Origin: an uncultured Coriobacteriaceae bacterium
Lineage (GTDB): Bacteria; Actinomycetota; Coriobacteriia; Coriobacteriales; Eggerthellaceae
Assembly: GCA_937937585.1 (NCBI GenBank)
Contig: CALDCB010000003.1
Coordinates: 1 to 41,363 of the forward strand
Direction: 5' to 3'
Length of the DNA stretch: 41,363 nt
In this document: positions 15,174-24,254 of the stretch, piece by piece
Position numbering within the stretch: position 1 is the first letter of the stretch
Layout of the letters: each line of letters opens with the position of its first letter
Program-made: the position numbers and the translations under genes
The notes under the pieces: model-generated
The model's database searches: none
Told to the model about the DNA's origin: nothing
What the model saw: the letters and a program-made list of their open reading frames with translations, nothing else

Positions 15174-17927
15174 ATGCCCGAAAAAGACGCTCCGTCGCAG
15201 GTTGCCGAGGTCTCTTCGACCGACGCCCCCGCAAACAAGACGATCGCCGTCATCGACGGCAATTCGCTCATGCATCGCGCGTATCATGCGGTTCCGCCTA
15301 ATATGAACGCGCCCGACGGTACGCCCACCAACGCGGTATTCGGATTCATGTCCATGCTGCTGAAATTCATCGAGGTTTCCCGTCCCGATGGCATAGTTTG
15401 CGCGTTCGACGCGGGCAAACCTCAGTTCCGTATCGAGGCTCTTGAGCAGTACAAAGCCCAGCGTCCTCCTATGGACGACGAGCTTCGCGTTCAGTTTCCC
15501 CTGATCGAAAGCTTGCTTGAATCCATGAACATCCCGGTTGTCAAAGTGAAGGGCTGGGAGGGCGACGACATTTTGGGCACCGTTGCCGCGCGCAACGAGG
15601 CTCATGGCTACCGCACGCTGCTGGTGACGGGCGACAAGGACGCCTGTCAGCTGGCCAGCGACCTTACTTTCATCGTCAACACGAAAAAGGGTATCTCCGA
15701 CGTCGTCATCTACGACCCTGCGGGCGTCTACGAGAAGTACGGCGTCACGCCCGAGCAAATCCCCGACTATCTGGGTTTGATGGGCGACGCCTCCGACAAC
15801 ATCCCCGGTGTTCCCGGCGTTGGCCAGAAAACCGCCACGAAGTTCCTCCAGGCCTATGGCTCGATAGAGGGCCTGTACGAGAACCTCGATAAGTTGAAGG
15901 GCAAGCAGCTCGAGAATGTCAGGGACAACAAGGAGCTGGCGTTCCTTTCGCGCAAGATCGCAACCATCGTTCGCGACTTGGATTTCCCGCTTGATGTCGA
16001 TGAGGTTCGTTTCCCCGACTTCGACCCCGAGCGCGTGGCAAAGGCGTTCGGCGCCATTCGTTTCAATGCCCATCTTGAGCGTCTGAACAAGGTGGTGGGC
16101 GGCGACGGTTTCGTGTCGTATGCCGCAGGTGAAGCGTTCGAGGCTTGGCCGGAAGCCGACTTCGATGCCTTCGAGCTTATTGAGGGGTGCATTGCATCAG
16201 GCGATCGACTTGGCGTTGCCTTTGCGCAGTCCGATCAGGCGTCCTTGTTTGAAGACGACCTCACGCTGGTGGTTTCGACGTTGCATGGCGGGGAGGCGAA
16301 CGAGCCGTGCGTTGCCGCCGTTTCGGGCGACGATGCACGAGGAGCATTCGCTCGCATCGTGAAGGAGGGCTCTTTCGCCGCCCTTGACGTTAAGTCCGCT
16401 TTCGAGCGGGTTTTCCCGAAAGACTCCGCCGACAGCGCGCTTGTGGGCGAGTCAGATCTCATCGCATGTGTTTCGCCCAGCGAGGATTTGGGCGATGCCC
16501 CTGCGCGTGCGATCGACGCAGGCCTTGCCGCGTATGTGCTCAGGTCATCTGACGGCGACTTCTCGGCGACGCACTTGTGCGAGAAGTATCTCGACAAATC
16601 GCTTCCCGAATCAAAAGATGGCGTTGAAGCCGCAAAGCTTGAGGCTCAGGTTGCGTTGACGCTGGTCGAGCCCCTTGTCAAGAAACTTCAAGACGACAGC
16701 AGCGCAGGCGTTTTCTTCGATATCGACTTGCCGCTTGTTGCGACGCTTTCCATCATGGAGCGCTGCGGCATGCCCATCGACAAGGGCCAACTTGCCAATC
16801 TTGGCGCCGAAGCCCAGGTCGAGATCGATTCCCTGCGTTCTCGCATTTGGGAGCTTGCGGGCGAGGAGTTCAACGTCGATTCGCCCAAGCAGCTTTCCCA
16901 TATCTTGTTCGAGGTAATGGGTCTGCCGCACGGCAAGAAGACGCGTAGCGGCTATTCCACCGACGCAAAGGTTCTTGGCAAGCTGGCTGACGATCACGAG
17001 ATCGCCGCTCTTGTCCTGAAGTATCGCGAGTATGCCAAGATCAAGTCCACCTATATCGATGCGCTTCCGCGATTGGCCGCGTCGTATGGCGACGGTCGGG
17101 TTCATACCACGTTCAACGAGACCGTGACCACCACAGGCCGCTTGAGCTCGTCCGACCCCAATCTGCAGAACATCCCCGTGCGTACCGAGTATGGCCGCAA
17201 GATCCGTGCGTGCTTCGGCGGAATCGGCGAAGACGACCTGTTCGTCTCAGCCGACTACTCGCAGATCGAGCTGCGTCTTTTGGCTCATCTCTCTGAGGAC
17301 CCGGGCCTGATCGCGGCGTTCAAGACTGGCGAGGACTTCCATGCCGAGACGGCAGCGCGTGTGTTCGGCATTCCCGTTTCCGAGGTCACGCCGGCAATGC
17401 GCAGTCGCGCCAAAGCGGTTAACTTTGGCATCGTCTACGGTCAGCAGGCGTTTGGCCTAAGTCAGAGCCTGGGCATTTCCATGCGCGAGGCGCAGGAGTT
17501 CATCGATCGTTATTACGAGGCGTATCCACGCGTGCGCGATTACCTTGACGAAACCGTCGCCCAAGCTAAGGAGACCGGTTTCGCCGAGACGATGTTCGGG
17601 CGAAAGCGCCATATCGACGAGCTTAAAGCCACGAATAAGATGCAGCGTGCGTTTGGCGAACGCACGGCCATGAACCATCCCATGCAGGGTTCGGCGGCGG
17701 ACATCATCAAGATGGCGATGACCGAAGTCCAGAAGCGCTTGATTGACGAAGGGTTCGCGGCGAAGCTCATGGTGCAGGTGCACGACGAACTCGATTTTTC
17801 GTGCCCGCCCGCCGAGGTCGATCGTCTGACGGCGATGGTGAAGGACGTCATGGAGAACGTGGCTCAGCTCCGTGTTCCGCTTATCGCCGACGTCCAACAT
17901 GCGAAAACGTGGGCCGAAGCCCATTAA
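15174..17927 (+). CDS. polA: DNA polymerase I with degenerate proofreading domain
   Basis: A 917-residue repair/replication polymerase. The 5' nuclease domain (about 20-310) has IAVIDGNSLMHRAYH, GWEGDDILGT, VTGDKDACQL and GDASDNIPGVPGVGQKTA. The polymerase domain has motif A SADYSQIELRLLAHL, motif B RSRAKAVNFGIVYG and motif C VQVHDELDFSC. The middle domain lacks the exonuclease DxE signature: the closest stretch reads AALDVK (D405, K407). It therefore probably does not proofread, as in Taq or Bacillus PolA. The frame is open upstream to 15021 through Arg-rich sequence. ATG 15174 is chosen for its GGAAGGAAG Shine-Dalgarno and because the conserved domain begins about 22 codons later. Confidence 0.96.
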   Translation: MPEKDAPSQVAEVSSTDAPANKTIAVIDGNSLMHRAYHAVPPNMNAPDGTPTNAVFGFMSMLLKFIEVSRPDGIVCAFDAGKPQFRIEALEQYKAQRPPMDDELRVQFPLIESLLESMNIPVVKVKGWEGDDILGTVAARNEAHGYRTLLVTGDKDACQLASDLTFIVNTKKGISDVVIYDPAGVYEKYGVTPEQIPDYLGLMGDASDNIPGVPGVGQKTATKFLQAYGSIEGLYENLDKLKGKQLENVRDNKELAFLSRKIATIVRDLDFPLDVDEVRFPDFDPERVAKAFGAIRFNAHLERLNKVVGGDGFVSYAAGEAFEAWPEADFDAFELIEGCIASGDRLGVAFAQSDQASLFEDDLTLVVSTLHGGEANEPCVAAVSGDDARGAFARIVKEGSFAALDVKSAFERVFPKDSADSALVGESDLIACVSPSEDLGDAPARAIDAGLAAYVLRSSDGDFSATHLCEKYLDKSLPESKDGVEAAKLEAQVALTLVEPLVKKLQDDSSAGVFFDIDLPLVATLSIMERCGMPIDKGQLANLGAEAQVEIDSLRSRIWELAGEEFNVDSPKQLSHILFEVMGLPHGKKTRSGYSTDAKVLGKLADDHEIAALVLKYREYAKIKSTYIDALPRLAASYGDGRVHTTFNETVTTTGRLSSSDPNLQNIPVRTEYGRKIRACFGGIGEDDLFVSADYSQIELRLLAHLSEDPGLIAAFKTGEDFHAETAARVFGIPVSEVTPAMRSRAKAVNFGIVYGQQAFGLSQSLGISMREAQEFIDRYYEAYPRVRDYLDETVAQAKETGFAETMFGRKRHIDELKATNKMQRAFGERTAMNHPMQGSAADIIKMAMTEVQKRLIDEGFAAKLMVQVHDELDFSCPPAEVDRLTAMVKDVMENVAQLRVPLIADVQHAKTWAEAH

Positions 17928-17984
17928 TTGCTTGACGGATTGCCTGCCTTTGTGAGGGGGTAACAAAAAACACACACCCTTCTC

Positions 17985-18155
17985 TTGGATGTCAAGCGGG
18001 GGAGTGTTAATATAATCAACGCTGCATTTTTAGATGCGGCTAGGAATAAGTGCGATGATACGCGCAGACAGTGCATATGATTGGTTTCCAACTTGCAACA
18101 GTCGCGCTCCAAAGTTATCGCATGCAGTTATTTCGATCAGTAGGAGTAAAGAAAT
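17985..18155 (+). promoter_or_regulatory. rplU promoter and structured leader
   Basis: TTGGAT (17985-17990) is followed after 17 bases by TAATAT (18008-18013), overlapping a consensus TATAAT (18011-18016). The leader of roughly 130 bases to ATG 18156 begins with a 7-bp hairpin, GCTGCAT-N6-ATGCGGC, and holds further self-complementary pieces before the TAGGAG ribosome site. A long structured leader before L21 suggests autoregulation by ribosomal protein, as known for L21 leaders in Firmicutes. No covariance evidence is available here. Confidence 0.5.
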
Positions 18156-18506
18156 ATGTACGCAATCGTGAAAACGGGCGGCAAGCAGTACAAGGTTGCT
18201 CCGGGCACTGTCCTGGCAATCGAGAAGCTTGACGCCGCAGCCGGCGACACGGTCGAGCTTCCCGTCATCTGCGTTGTCGATGGCGACAAGGTCGAGGCCA
18301 ATCCCGAGAAGGCCGCTGCAACCAAGGTCGAGGCTGTCGTTCTCGAGCAGTTCAAGGGCAAGAAGCAGCTTGTCTTCAAGTTCAAGAAGCGCAAGAACTA
18401 CAAGAAGCTTAACGGCCATCGCCAGCAGCTCACCCGCATTCGCGTCGTCTCTGTCGGCGGCGAGACTGCACCTGCAAAGAAGTCCGCGTCCAACGACGCC
18501 GAGTAG
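18156..18506 (+). CDS. rplU: 50S ribosomal protein L21
   Basis: The 116-residue protein begins MYAIVKTGGKQYKV, the L21 signature, and keeps the basic rRNA-binding stretch FKFKKRKNYKKLNGHRQ and the TRIRVVSV strand. About 13 residues (APAKKSASNDAE) extend beyond the usual end of L21. It binds 23S rRNA at the exit side of the large subunit. It is co-transcribed with rpmA, which starts 20 bases later. Confidence 0.97.
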   Translation: MYAIVKTGGKQYKVAPGTVLAIEKLDAAAGDTVELPVICVVDGDKVEANPEKAAATKVEAVVLEQFKGKKQLVFKFKKRKNYKKLNGHRQQLTRIRVVSVGGETAPAKKSASNDAE

Positions 18507-18526
18507 TATAAAAGGAGGGAATTTCA

Positions 18527-18790
18527 ATGGCACACAAGAAGGGTCTTGGTTCCAGCCGTAACGGTCGCGATTCCCACGCACAGCGACTTGGCGTTAAGAA
18601 GTTCGCCGGCGAGTACGTGAAGACCGGTATGATCATCGTTCGTCAGAACGGCACCCATTTCCACCCCGGCAACAACGTCGGTCGTGGCAAGGACGACACC
18701 CTGTTCGCCCTTTGCGAGGGTCACGTCGTGTTCACCAGGGGCGAGAAGCGCCGCGTGCACGTCGAGCCGCTCGAGACCACCGAGGCTTAA
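18527..18790 (+). CDS. rpmA: 50S ribosomal protein L27
   Basis: The 87-residue L27 begins MAHKKGLGSSRNGRDS, so the flexible N-terminus that reaches the peptidyl transferase centre is exposed directly and there is no Firmicutes-type cleaved leader. The core NGTHFHPGNNVGRGKDDTLFAL is intact. AAAGGAGGG lies 7 bases upstream of the start. The L21-L27 unit is closed by a terminator at 18836. Confidence 0.97.
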   Translation: MAHKKGLGSSRNGRDSHAQRLGVKKFAGEYVKTGMIIVRQNGTHFHPGNNVGRGKDDTLFALCEGHVVFTRGEKRRVHVEPLETTEA

Positions 18791-18835
18791 GCTTCGGCGA
18801 TAGCAACGCTATATTGCGTTAAGCTTGTTCGCATG

Positions 18836-18869
18836 AGCGCCTCCAGGGCAACCTGGGGGCGCTTTTCTT
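18836..18869 (+). terminator. Rho-independent terminator after rpmA
   Basis: A 12-bp stem (18836-18847 with 18852-18863, one G-T pair) with a GCAA loop is followed by TTTCTT. It partly separates the ribosomal operon from obgE, which begins 71 bases later, so readthrough may set obgE expression. Confidence 0.9.
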
Positions 18870-18939
18870 ATACAATTCCAGAAAACGACAACGCGGGTGA
18901 TGGCGCATGCCGTCTGACCCCTCAACCTCAAGGAACGAC

Positions 18940-20358
18940 ATGGCATCTCAATTCGTAGACAAGGTTCATATCCACGTGAAAGCGGGCGACGGCGGCGCTG
19001 GCTGCATGTCCTTCCGCCGAGAGGCTCATGTGCCGAAGGGCGGTCCCGACGGCGGCGACGGCGGTCACGGCGGAAACGTGGTCGTCGAAGCTGACGGCAG
19101 CATCTCGTCGCTTATCGAGTATCGCTTCAAGCATCATTTCAAAGCCGAGCGCGGCACCCATGGAAGGGGTAGCCGCATGCATGGCGCCACGGGTAAGGAC
19201 CTGGTCTTGAAGGTTCCCGTTGGCACGGTTGTGCGCGAGTACAGCGAGGAAACCAAGGAATCTGGCGAGCTTATCGCCGATCTCACGCATGACGGCGAGC
19301 GCGTCACGGTGATGTCGGGCGGCGTTGGCGGTCGTGGCAACATCCATTTCGTCACGTCTACCCGTCGCGCTCCGGCTTTCGCAGAGCTTGGCGAACCTGC
19401 TCAAGAGGGCTGGATCGAGCTCGAGATGAAGCTTATGGCCGACGCTGCTCTGGTTGGCATGCCTTCTGCGGGTAAAAGCTCCTTGATCTCCAAGATTTCT
19501 GCCGCTCGTCCTAAGATCGCCGACTATCCCTTCACCACGCTCGTCCCTAATCTTGGCGTCGTTCGCGCAAGCGACGATTCCAGCTTCGTTGTTGCCGACA
19601 TTCCCGGCCTCATCGAGGGTGCTCACGAAGGCAAGGGTTTGGGTCACGAGTTCCTTCGCCATATCGAGCGCACGGCTCTTATCGTGCACGTCGTCGATCT
19701 TACCGGCGATTGGGAGGGACGCGATCCGTTGGAGGATTACCGCATCATCAACGAGGAGCTTGCTCTGTACGCCGACGAGCTTGCGGCTCGTCCGCGTATC
19801 GTTGTCGCCAACAAAATCGACGTTCCCGGCACCGAAGAGGTCGCCGATAAGCTTGCCGAGATGGTGCGCGCCGACTCCATTGCCGCAGCCGGTGGCGATG
19901 AGTTCGCTGACAGCCCCATCGATCCGAAGCTTTATCTCATCAGCGCGCTTACGGGCAAAGGTGCCGATTCTCTCATTCAGGCTATTGCCGCAAAGGTCAA
20001 AACGCTTCGCGAGGAAGCGCGCGTGCGCGACGAGGCCGCTATCGAGTACGGTCAGGTTTGGGAGCACAAGCGCGAGCAGCGTGATCGCAGGTTCGAGGTC
20101 GTGCGCCTCTCCGAGCACGTCTTCCGTATCAAGGGCCCGCGCATCGAGCGCATGGTCGTCCAGACCGACTGGGAGAACGAAGAGGCCGTCTCGTTCCTTC
20201 AGCATCGCATGAAGCGCTGCGGCGTCGATGAGGCGCTTGAGAAGGCGGGCGCACGCGACGGCGACGAGATCCGTATCGTCGGTCGCGCTTTCGAGTTCGA
20301 GAGCGCGCGCATGGCCGATGACGAGTTCGATGAACTCGATGCGAAGATGGATATCTAG
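18940..20358 (+). CDS. obgE: Obg GTPase (ribosome assembly / stringent response)
   Basis: A 472-residue Obg protein. The glycine-rich Obg fold (about 1-158) has KAGDGGAGCMSFRREA and GGPDGGDGGHGGNV. The G domain (about 160-335) has G1 GMPSAGKSS, G3 DIPGLIEGAHEGKGLG, G4 NKID and G5 SALTGKG. A C-terminal OCT domain (FEVVRLSEHVFRIKGPRIER onward) is followed by an acidic tail. The frame is open to 18907, but ATG 18940 is preceded by AAGGAA and starts the conserved sequence. Obg binds the 50S subunit and ppGpp and is usually essential. The order rplU-rpmA-obgE-proB is conserved in many Gram-positives. Confidence 0.96.
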   Translation: MASQFVDKVHIHVKAGDGGAGCMSFRREAHVPKGGPDGGDGGHGGNVVVEADGSISSLIEYRFKHHFKAERGTHGRGSRMHGATGKDLVLKVPVGTVVREYSEETKESGELIADLTHDGERVTVMSGGVGGRGNIHFVTSTRRAPAFAELGEPAQEGWIELEMKLMADAALVGMPSAGKSSLISKISAARPKIADYPFTTLVPNLGVVRASDDSSFVVADIPGLIEGAHEGKGLGHEFLRHIERTALIVHVVDLTGDWEGRDPLEDYRIINEELALYADELAARPRIVVANKIDVPGTEEVADKLAEMVRADSIAAAGGDEFADSPIDPKLYLISALTGKGADSLIQAIAAKVKTLREEARVRDEAAIEYGQVWEHKREQRDRRFEVVRLSEHVFRIKGPRIERMVVQTDWENEEAVSFLQHRMKRCGVDEALEKAGARDGDEIRIVGRAFEFESARMADDEFDELDAKMDI

Positions 20359-20360
20359 TC

Positions 20361-21539
20361 ATGGCGTCTTTCGTGGGGGATTCTTCTATCGTTAACGAAG
20401 ACGTTGCCACGAGCTTCGCGGCGCCTAAGCGCAAGCTGGTGGTGAAAATCGGTTCATCTACGCTTACACGCGCGGATGGTTCGGCCGATATCGATTATCT
20501 GCGTGCGCTTGCGAGCCAAATCGCGCGTGTGCGTCAAGCGGGCTGGGGCGCCGTTATCGTCACATCAGGAGCCATCGCTGTCGGGCTGAACAAACTCGGA
20601 ATCGACAAGCGTCCTACGGACATGCCCTCTTTGCAGGCCGCTGCGTCGGTCGGTCAGGGCGAGCTTGCGGCCGCCTATGCGCAAGCCTTTGCCGAGTTCG
20701 ACCTCGTCACTTCGTTGGTCTTGCTCACGCGTCGCGACACTGCCGATCGTACGGCTTACCTTCATGCGCGTGACACTTTGAATAGGCTTCTTGAGCTGGG
20801 CATCGTTCCAATCGTCAACGAGAACGACACCGTTTCGGTCGAGCAGATCAAGTTCGGCGACAACGACACCCTCTCTGCGTTGGTGTCGTGTTTGATCAAG
20901 GCCGATCTGGACATCATCTTGTCCGACATCGATGGCTTCTATGATGCCAACCCGAACGAGTGTCCCACGGCGAAGCTCGTTCCCGTTGTCGACCATATCG
21001 ATAAAGGCATCATCGCGGCAGCGGGGGCCGCTGGCTCCTCTGTCGGTTCGGGCGGTATGGTCACGAAGATCCGTGCGGCGCGTGCATTGGCTGTTGCGGG
21101 CATTCCTCTGGTCATTTGCTCGGGTGACCGCGAAGACGCCATCGTCGACGCTGCGTTTGGCAAGGATGTTGGCACGTTTTTCCCAGCGGCGCATCTTGCG
21201 CACGAGATCACCCCGCGCAAACTTTGGATCGCCCTTGGCGATTCGGCACGAGGTAAGATCACTGTGGACGACGGCGCGAAACGCGCGTTGGTAAAGCAGG
21301 GAAGCTCTCTATTGACTGTTGGCGTTGCCAGCGTCGAAGGCTTTTTCGGCGCGGGCGATGTCGTGGACATTCTCGATTCTGACGGCTATTTGTTCGCACG
21401 CGGTCTTGTTTCCGCAGAGCGCGATCGTGTCGAGCTGGCCATTGGAAAAACCCACAGCGAGCTTGCGGGAAACCGCATCCTCGCCGATCTTGCGGAAACG
21501 CCCTTGATTCATCGCGACGACATGGTCGTGTTCGAATAG
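20361..21539 (+). CDS. proB: glutamate 5-kinase
   Basis: The 392-residue enzyme phosphorylates glutamate in the first step of proline synthesis. The amino-acid kinase domain begins KRKLVVKIGSSTLT, with VIVTSGAIAVG, ASVGQGELAAAYAQ, VNENDTVS and LSDIDGFYDANP. A C-terminal PUA domain (about 300-380, including KRALVKQGSSLLTVGV) completes the long form of the enzyme. ATG 20361 is two bases after the obgE stop, so translation is probably coupled. About 22 residues precede the kinase fold. proA follows, so the two proline enzymes are made together. Confidence 0.96.
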   Translation: MASFVGDSSIVNEDVATSFAAPKRKLVVKIGSSTLTRADGSADIDYLRALASQIARVRQAGWGAVIVTSGAIAVGLNKLGIDKRPTDMPSLQAAASVGQGELAAAYAQAFAEFDLVTSLVLLTRRDTADRTAYLHARDTLNRLLELGIVPIVNENDTVSVEQIKFGDNDTLSALVSCLIKADLDIILSDIDGFYDANPNECPTAKLVPVVDHIDKGIIAAAGAAGSSVGSGGMVTKIRAARALAVAGIPLVICSGDREDAIVDAAFGKDVGTFFPAAHLAHEITPRKLWIALGDSARGKITVDDGAKRALVKQGSSLLTVGVASVEGFFGAGDVVDILDSDGYLFARGLVSAERDRVELAIGKTHSELAGNRILADLAETPLIHRDDMVVFE

Positions 21540-21575
21540 GGGCTAGGCAGCATCGACTGAAAGGACGGCTCTAGC

Positions 21576-22922
21576 ATGAGCGAGGACGTTTCAACTGACG
21601 CCACGACGAACGATGCGGCTCAGGCCGCGCGACAGGCTGCAAGAAGCGCCGCTGTTGCTGCGAAACGGGCAAGCGTCGATGTTGCGCTGCTCACCAACGC
21701 CCAGCGCAACGATATCCTGTTCACCATGGCCCGTGCTCTTCGCGACGAGGTCGACGTTATCCTTAAAGCCAATGACGACGATATGGTCGCTGCCCGCCAG
21801 AAGGGAACCAAAGAAAGCCTTCTCGATCGTCTGATGCTGGACAACCAGCGCGTGTTCGATATGGCCACCGCCCTTGAGGATTTGGCGTCCCTTCCCGATC
21901 CGCTTGGCCGTATTCTCGATCATCGCAAGCTGTACAACGGGCTTGATCTCACACGCGTCACCGTCCCCATGGGCGTGGTTGCTGTAGTCTACGAGGCTCG
22001 CCCGAACGTCACCGCTGACGCCGCGGGTATTTGCCTGAAGTCGGGCAATGCGTGCGTTTTGCGCGGCGGGAGCCTTGCTTCCAGGTCGTGCGCGGCCATT
22101 GCGGCCATCCTCGAGAGGGCTGCCGTGTCGGCGGGTGCTCCTGCTGGCTGCATCAGCTTCGTTGATGCCGTCGATCATGCCGCCACAGACGAGCTCATGA
22201 GCTTGCGAGGCGTTGTCGACGTCCTTATTCCCCGCGGAGGCGCCGGGCTTATCAACCATTGCGTGAAAAACGCTCAGGTTCCCGTTATCGAAACGGGCAC
22301 GGGCAACTGTCACGTCTACGTGCATGAAAGCGCCGACCTTGATAAGGCTCGCAGCATCATCGTCAACGCGAAATGCCGTCGTTACGGCGTTTGCAATGCG
22401 GCCGAGACGTTGCTGGTCGATCGTAAGATCGCAAAGCAGTTCCTGCCGGCGACGATGTCCGAACTTGCCAAACACGGAGTTCTTCTTCATTGCGACGACG
22501 AGGCGTTCCTGATCGCTTCTCGCGAGAGCGATGTCAACGGTCGGGCTCGTGATGGCGCCCCGTTGGACTTCGTGGAAGCCACCGAAGAAGATTGGGCGAC
22601 CGAGTACCTCGCTCCCGAGCTTGCCATTCGCTGCGTCGACAGCGTCGACGAGGCAATCGAGCATGTCAATCGCTATGGAACGCACCACTCCGAATCCATC
22701 TGCGCGGCGGACGAGGATGCTTGCATGCAGTTCGCGACTAGGGTGGACGCTGCCGCTGTGTACGTGAACGCGTCCACTGCCTTCACCGATGGCGGTCAGT
22801 TCGGTCTGGGCGCCGAGATCGGCATCTCAACCCAGAAGCTTCACGTCCGCGGACCTTTTGCCCTTGAGGGTTTGACGTCGTACAAATACGTCGTTCGCGG
22901 CGATGGACAGGTGCGCGCGTAA
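21576..22922 (+). CDS. proA: gamma-glutamyl phosphate reductase
   Basis: This 448-residue NADPH-dependent enzyme reduces glutamyl-5-phosphate to the semialdehyde, the second proline step. It has the aldehyde-dehydrogenase-type fold with the catalytic cysteine in YGVCNAAETLLVD, the nucleotide region MGVVAVVYEARPNVTADAAG, LIPRGGAGLINHCVKN, and the C-terminal GAEIGISTQKLHVRGP. AAAGGAC lies about ten bases before ATG 21576. Its stop codon directly abuts the nadD start. Confidence 0.97.
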   Translation: MSEDVSTDATTNDAAQAARQAARSAAVAAKRASVDVALLTNAQRNDILFTMARALRDEVDVILKANDDDMVAARQKGTKESLLDRLMLDNQRVFDMATALEDLASLPDPLGRILDHRKLYNGLDLTRVTVPMGVVAVVYEARPNVTADAAGICLKSGNACVLRGGSLASRSCAAIAAILERAAVSAGAPAGCISFVDAVDHAATDELMSLRGVVDVLIPRGGAGLINHCVKNAQVPVIETGTGNCHVYVHESADLDKARSIIVNAKCRRYGVCNAAETLLVDRKIAKQFLPATMSELAKHGVLLHCDDEAFLIASRESDVNGRARDGAPLDFVEATEEDWATEYLAPELAIRCVDSVDEAIEHVNRYGTHHSESICAADEDACMQFATRVDAAAVYVNASTAFTDGGQFGLGAEIGISTQKLHVRGPFALEGLTSYKYVVRGDGQVRA

Positions 22923-24254
22923 ATGGTGGTCTCTCAGCGTTTCGACGACTTGGGTGCCGATGGCAAGCCTGCTCGTTTGGGCATTCTTGGCGGTACGTTC
23001 GATCCTATCCACGTTGGGCATCTTGCGCTGGCTGAGGCGGCTTTGCACGAGCTTTCCCTTGACGCCGTGCTGTTCATACCCACGGGTACGCCGGTGTTCA
23101 AGAAGGACATCTTCGTCACGCCTGCGGATATCCGCCTCGAAATGGTTCGCCGTAGCGTTTGCTCCAATGCAAGCTTCGATGTCTCTTCGATCGAAATCGA
23201 CCGTGGGGGAGACACTTACACGGTCGACACCTTGCGCGATTTGCGCGAGCATTATCCGACGAACGTGTCGCTGCATTTCATTGTCGGCGCCGATTCCGCG
23301 GCCGAGCTTTGGAAGTGGAGGGATGCTTGCCAGATCGCTCGTTTCGCGACGATCGCCGTTGCCGAGCGTCCCGGTTCGCGTTTTGGCGAAGAGGAGCGCC
23401 AGCGTGACCTCGCTGCTGCTCCTTTCGTTTTCGAGTTCGTGGAGGCGCCCTCCATCGACGTCGCCTCGCGCGTGATACGCGATATGGCCGCTGCGGGCAA
23501 GTCGATCCGCTATCTTCTGCCCCCCGAGGCTTATGCCATGGTGAACGAGCGGGGGTTGTATCGCGGCGGCTCGGCAGAACCTCGCAGCCGCGCTTTCGAT
23601 GATGGCGAGCTTGGCCTCGCGGCGAGCGATGCCGATCCACTCTCTCAAGAGTTCATTGCGGCGCGAACCGCACAGCTCGAGGCTCGCGTGAAGCCTAAGC
23701 GCTTCCGTCATACCATGGGCGTTGCTCAGACGTCGGCGGAGCTTGCGCATGCGTACGGGGTGGATCCCGACCGTGCGTACCTTGCGGGCCTTTTGCATGA
23801 TTGGGATAAGGGCTACGATGATGAGGGGATCAGGCGACGTGCTCGTTTGTTTTGCGTGCAAGCCGATCCTCAGCTTTTCGATGAGATGCCCCAGCTTCTA
23901 CACGGCCCAGTCGCCGCTGCAGCGTTGGCATGCGCCTATCCGCAGATACCAGGTGAAGTTCTGCAGGCGATCGCGCGTCATACGGCGGGCGCCGTCGACA
24001 TGACCGATCTCGATATGGTAGTCTACGTGGCCGATGCTATCGAGCCGAACAGGGATTACCCCGGTGTGAAAGAGCTGCGGGAAGCAGTGGGGGCAGTGCC
24101 GTTGCGCGAACTTTTCATCAGGACGTTCGCCCATACGCTCGAGAACCTGCTTGATCGGCGCTGCGCCGTCCACCCGCAAACTATAGGTATTTGGAACAGC
24201 TTTGCCTCGTTCGAACAGCGCAAAGCCGAGAAACATGGAGGTAAAGGGAAATGA
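22923..24254 (+). CDS. nadD: NadD-YqeK fusion: NaMN adenylyltransferase plus HD-domain hydrolase
   Basis: The 443-residue protein has two enzymes in one chain. Residues about 17-217 are nicotinate mononucleotide adenylyltransferase, with the ATP-binding GGTFDPIHVGHL (23-34), IPTGTPVFK and the SIRYLLPPEAYAMVNERGLY end motif. After a variable linker, residues about 245-430 are a YqeK-type HD domain: RHTMGVAQTSAELA, LAGLLHDWDKGYD and VYVADAIEPNRDYPG. YqeK proteins hydrolyse Ap4A. In many Firmicutes nadD and yqeK are adjacent separate genes, so this is a neat fusion of NAD synthesis with dinucleotide clearance. It abuts proA and overlaps rsfS by four bases. Confidence 0.93.
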   Translation: MVVSQRFDDLGADGKPARLGILGGTFDPIHVGHLALAEAALHELSLDAVLFIPTGTPVFKKDIFVTPADIRLEMVRRSVCSNASFDVSSIEIDRGGDTYTVDTLRDLREHYPTNVSLHFIVGADSAAELWKWRDACQIARFATIAVAERPGSRFGEEERQRDLAAAPFVFEFVEAPSIDVASRVIRDMAAAGKSIRYLLPPEAYAMVNERGLYRGGSAEPRSRAFDDGELGLAASDADPLSQEFIAARTAQLEARVKPKRFRHTMGVAQTSAELAHAYGVDPDRAYLAGLLHDWDKGYDDEGIRRRARLFCVQADPQLFDEMPQLLHGPVAAAALACAYPQIPGEVLQAIARHTAGAVDMTDLDMVVYVADAIEPNRDYPGVKELREAVGAVPLRELFIRTFAHTLENLLDRRCAVHPQTIGIWNSFASFEQRKAEKHGGKGK

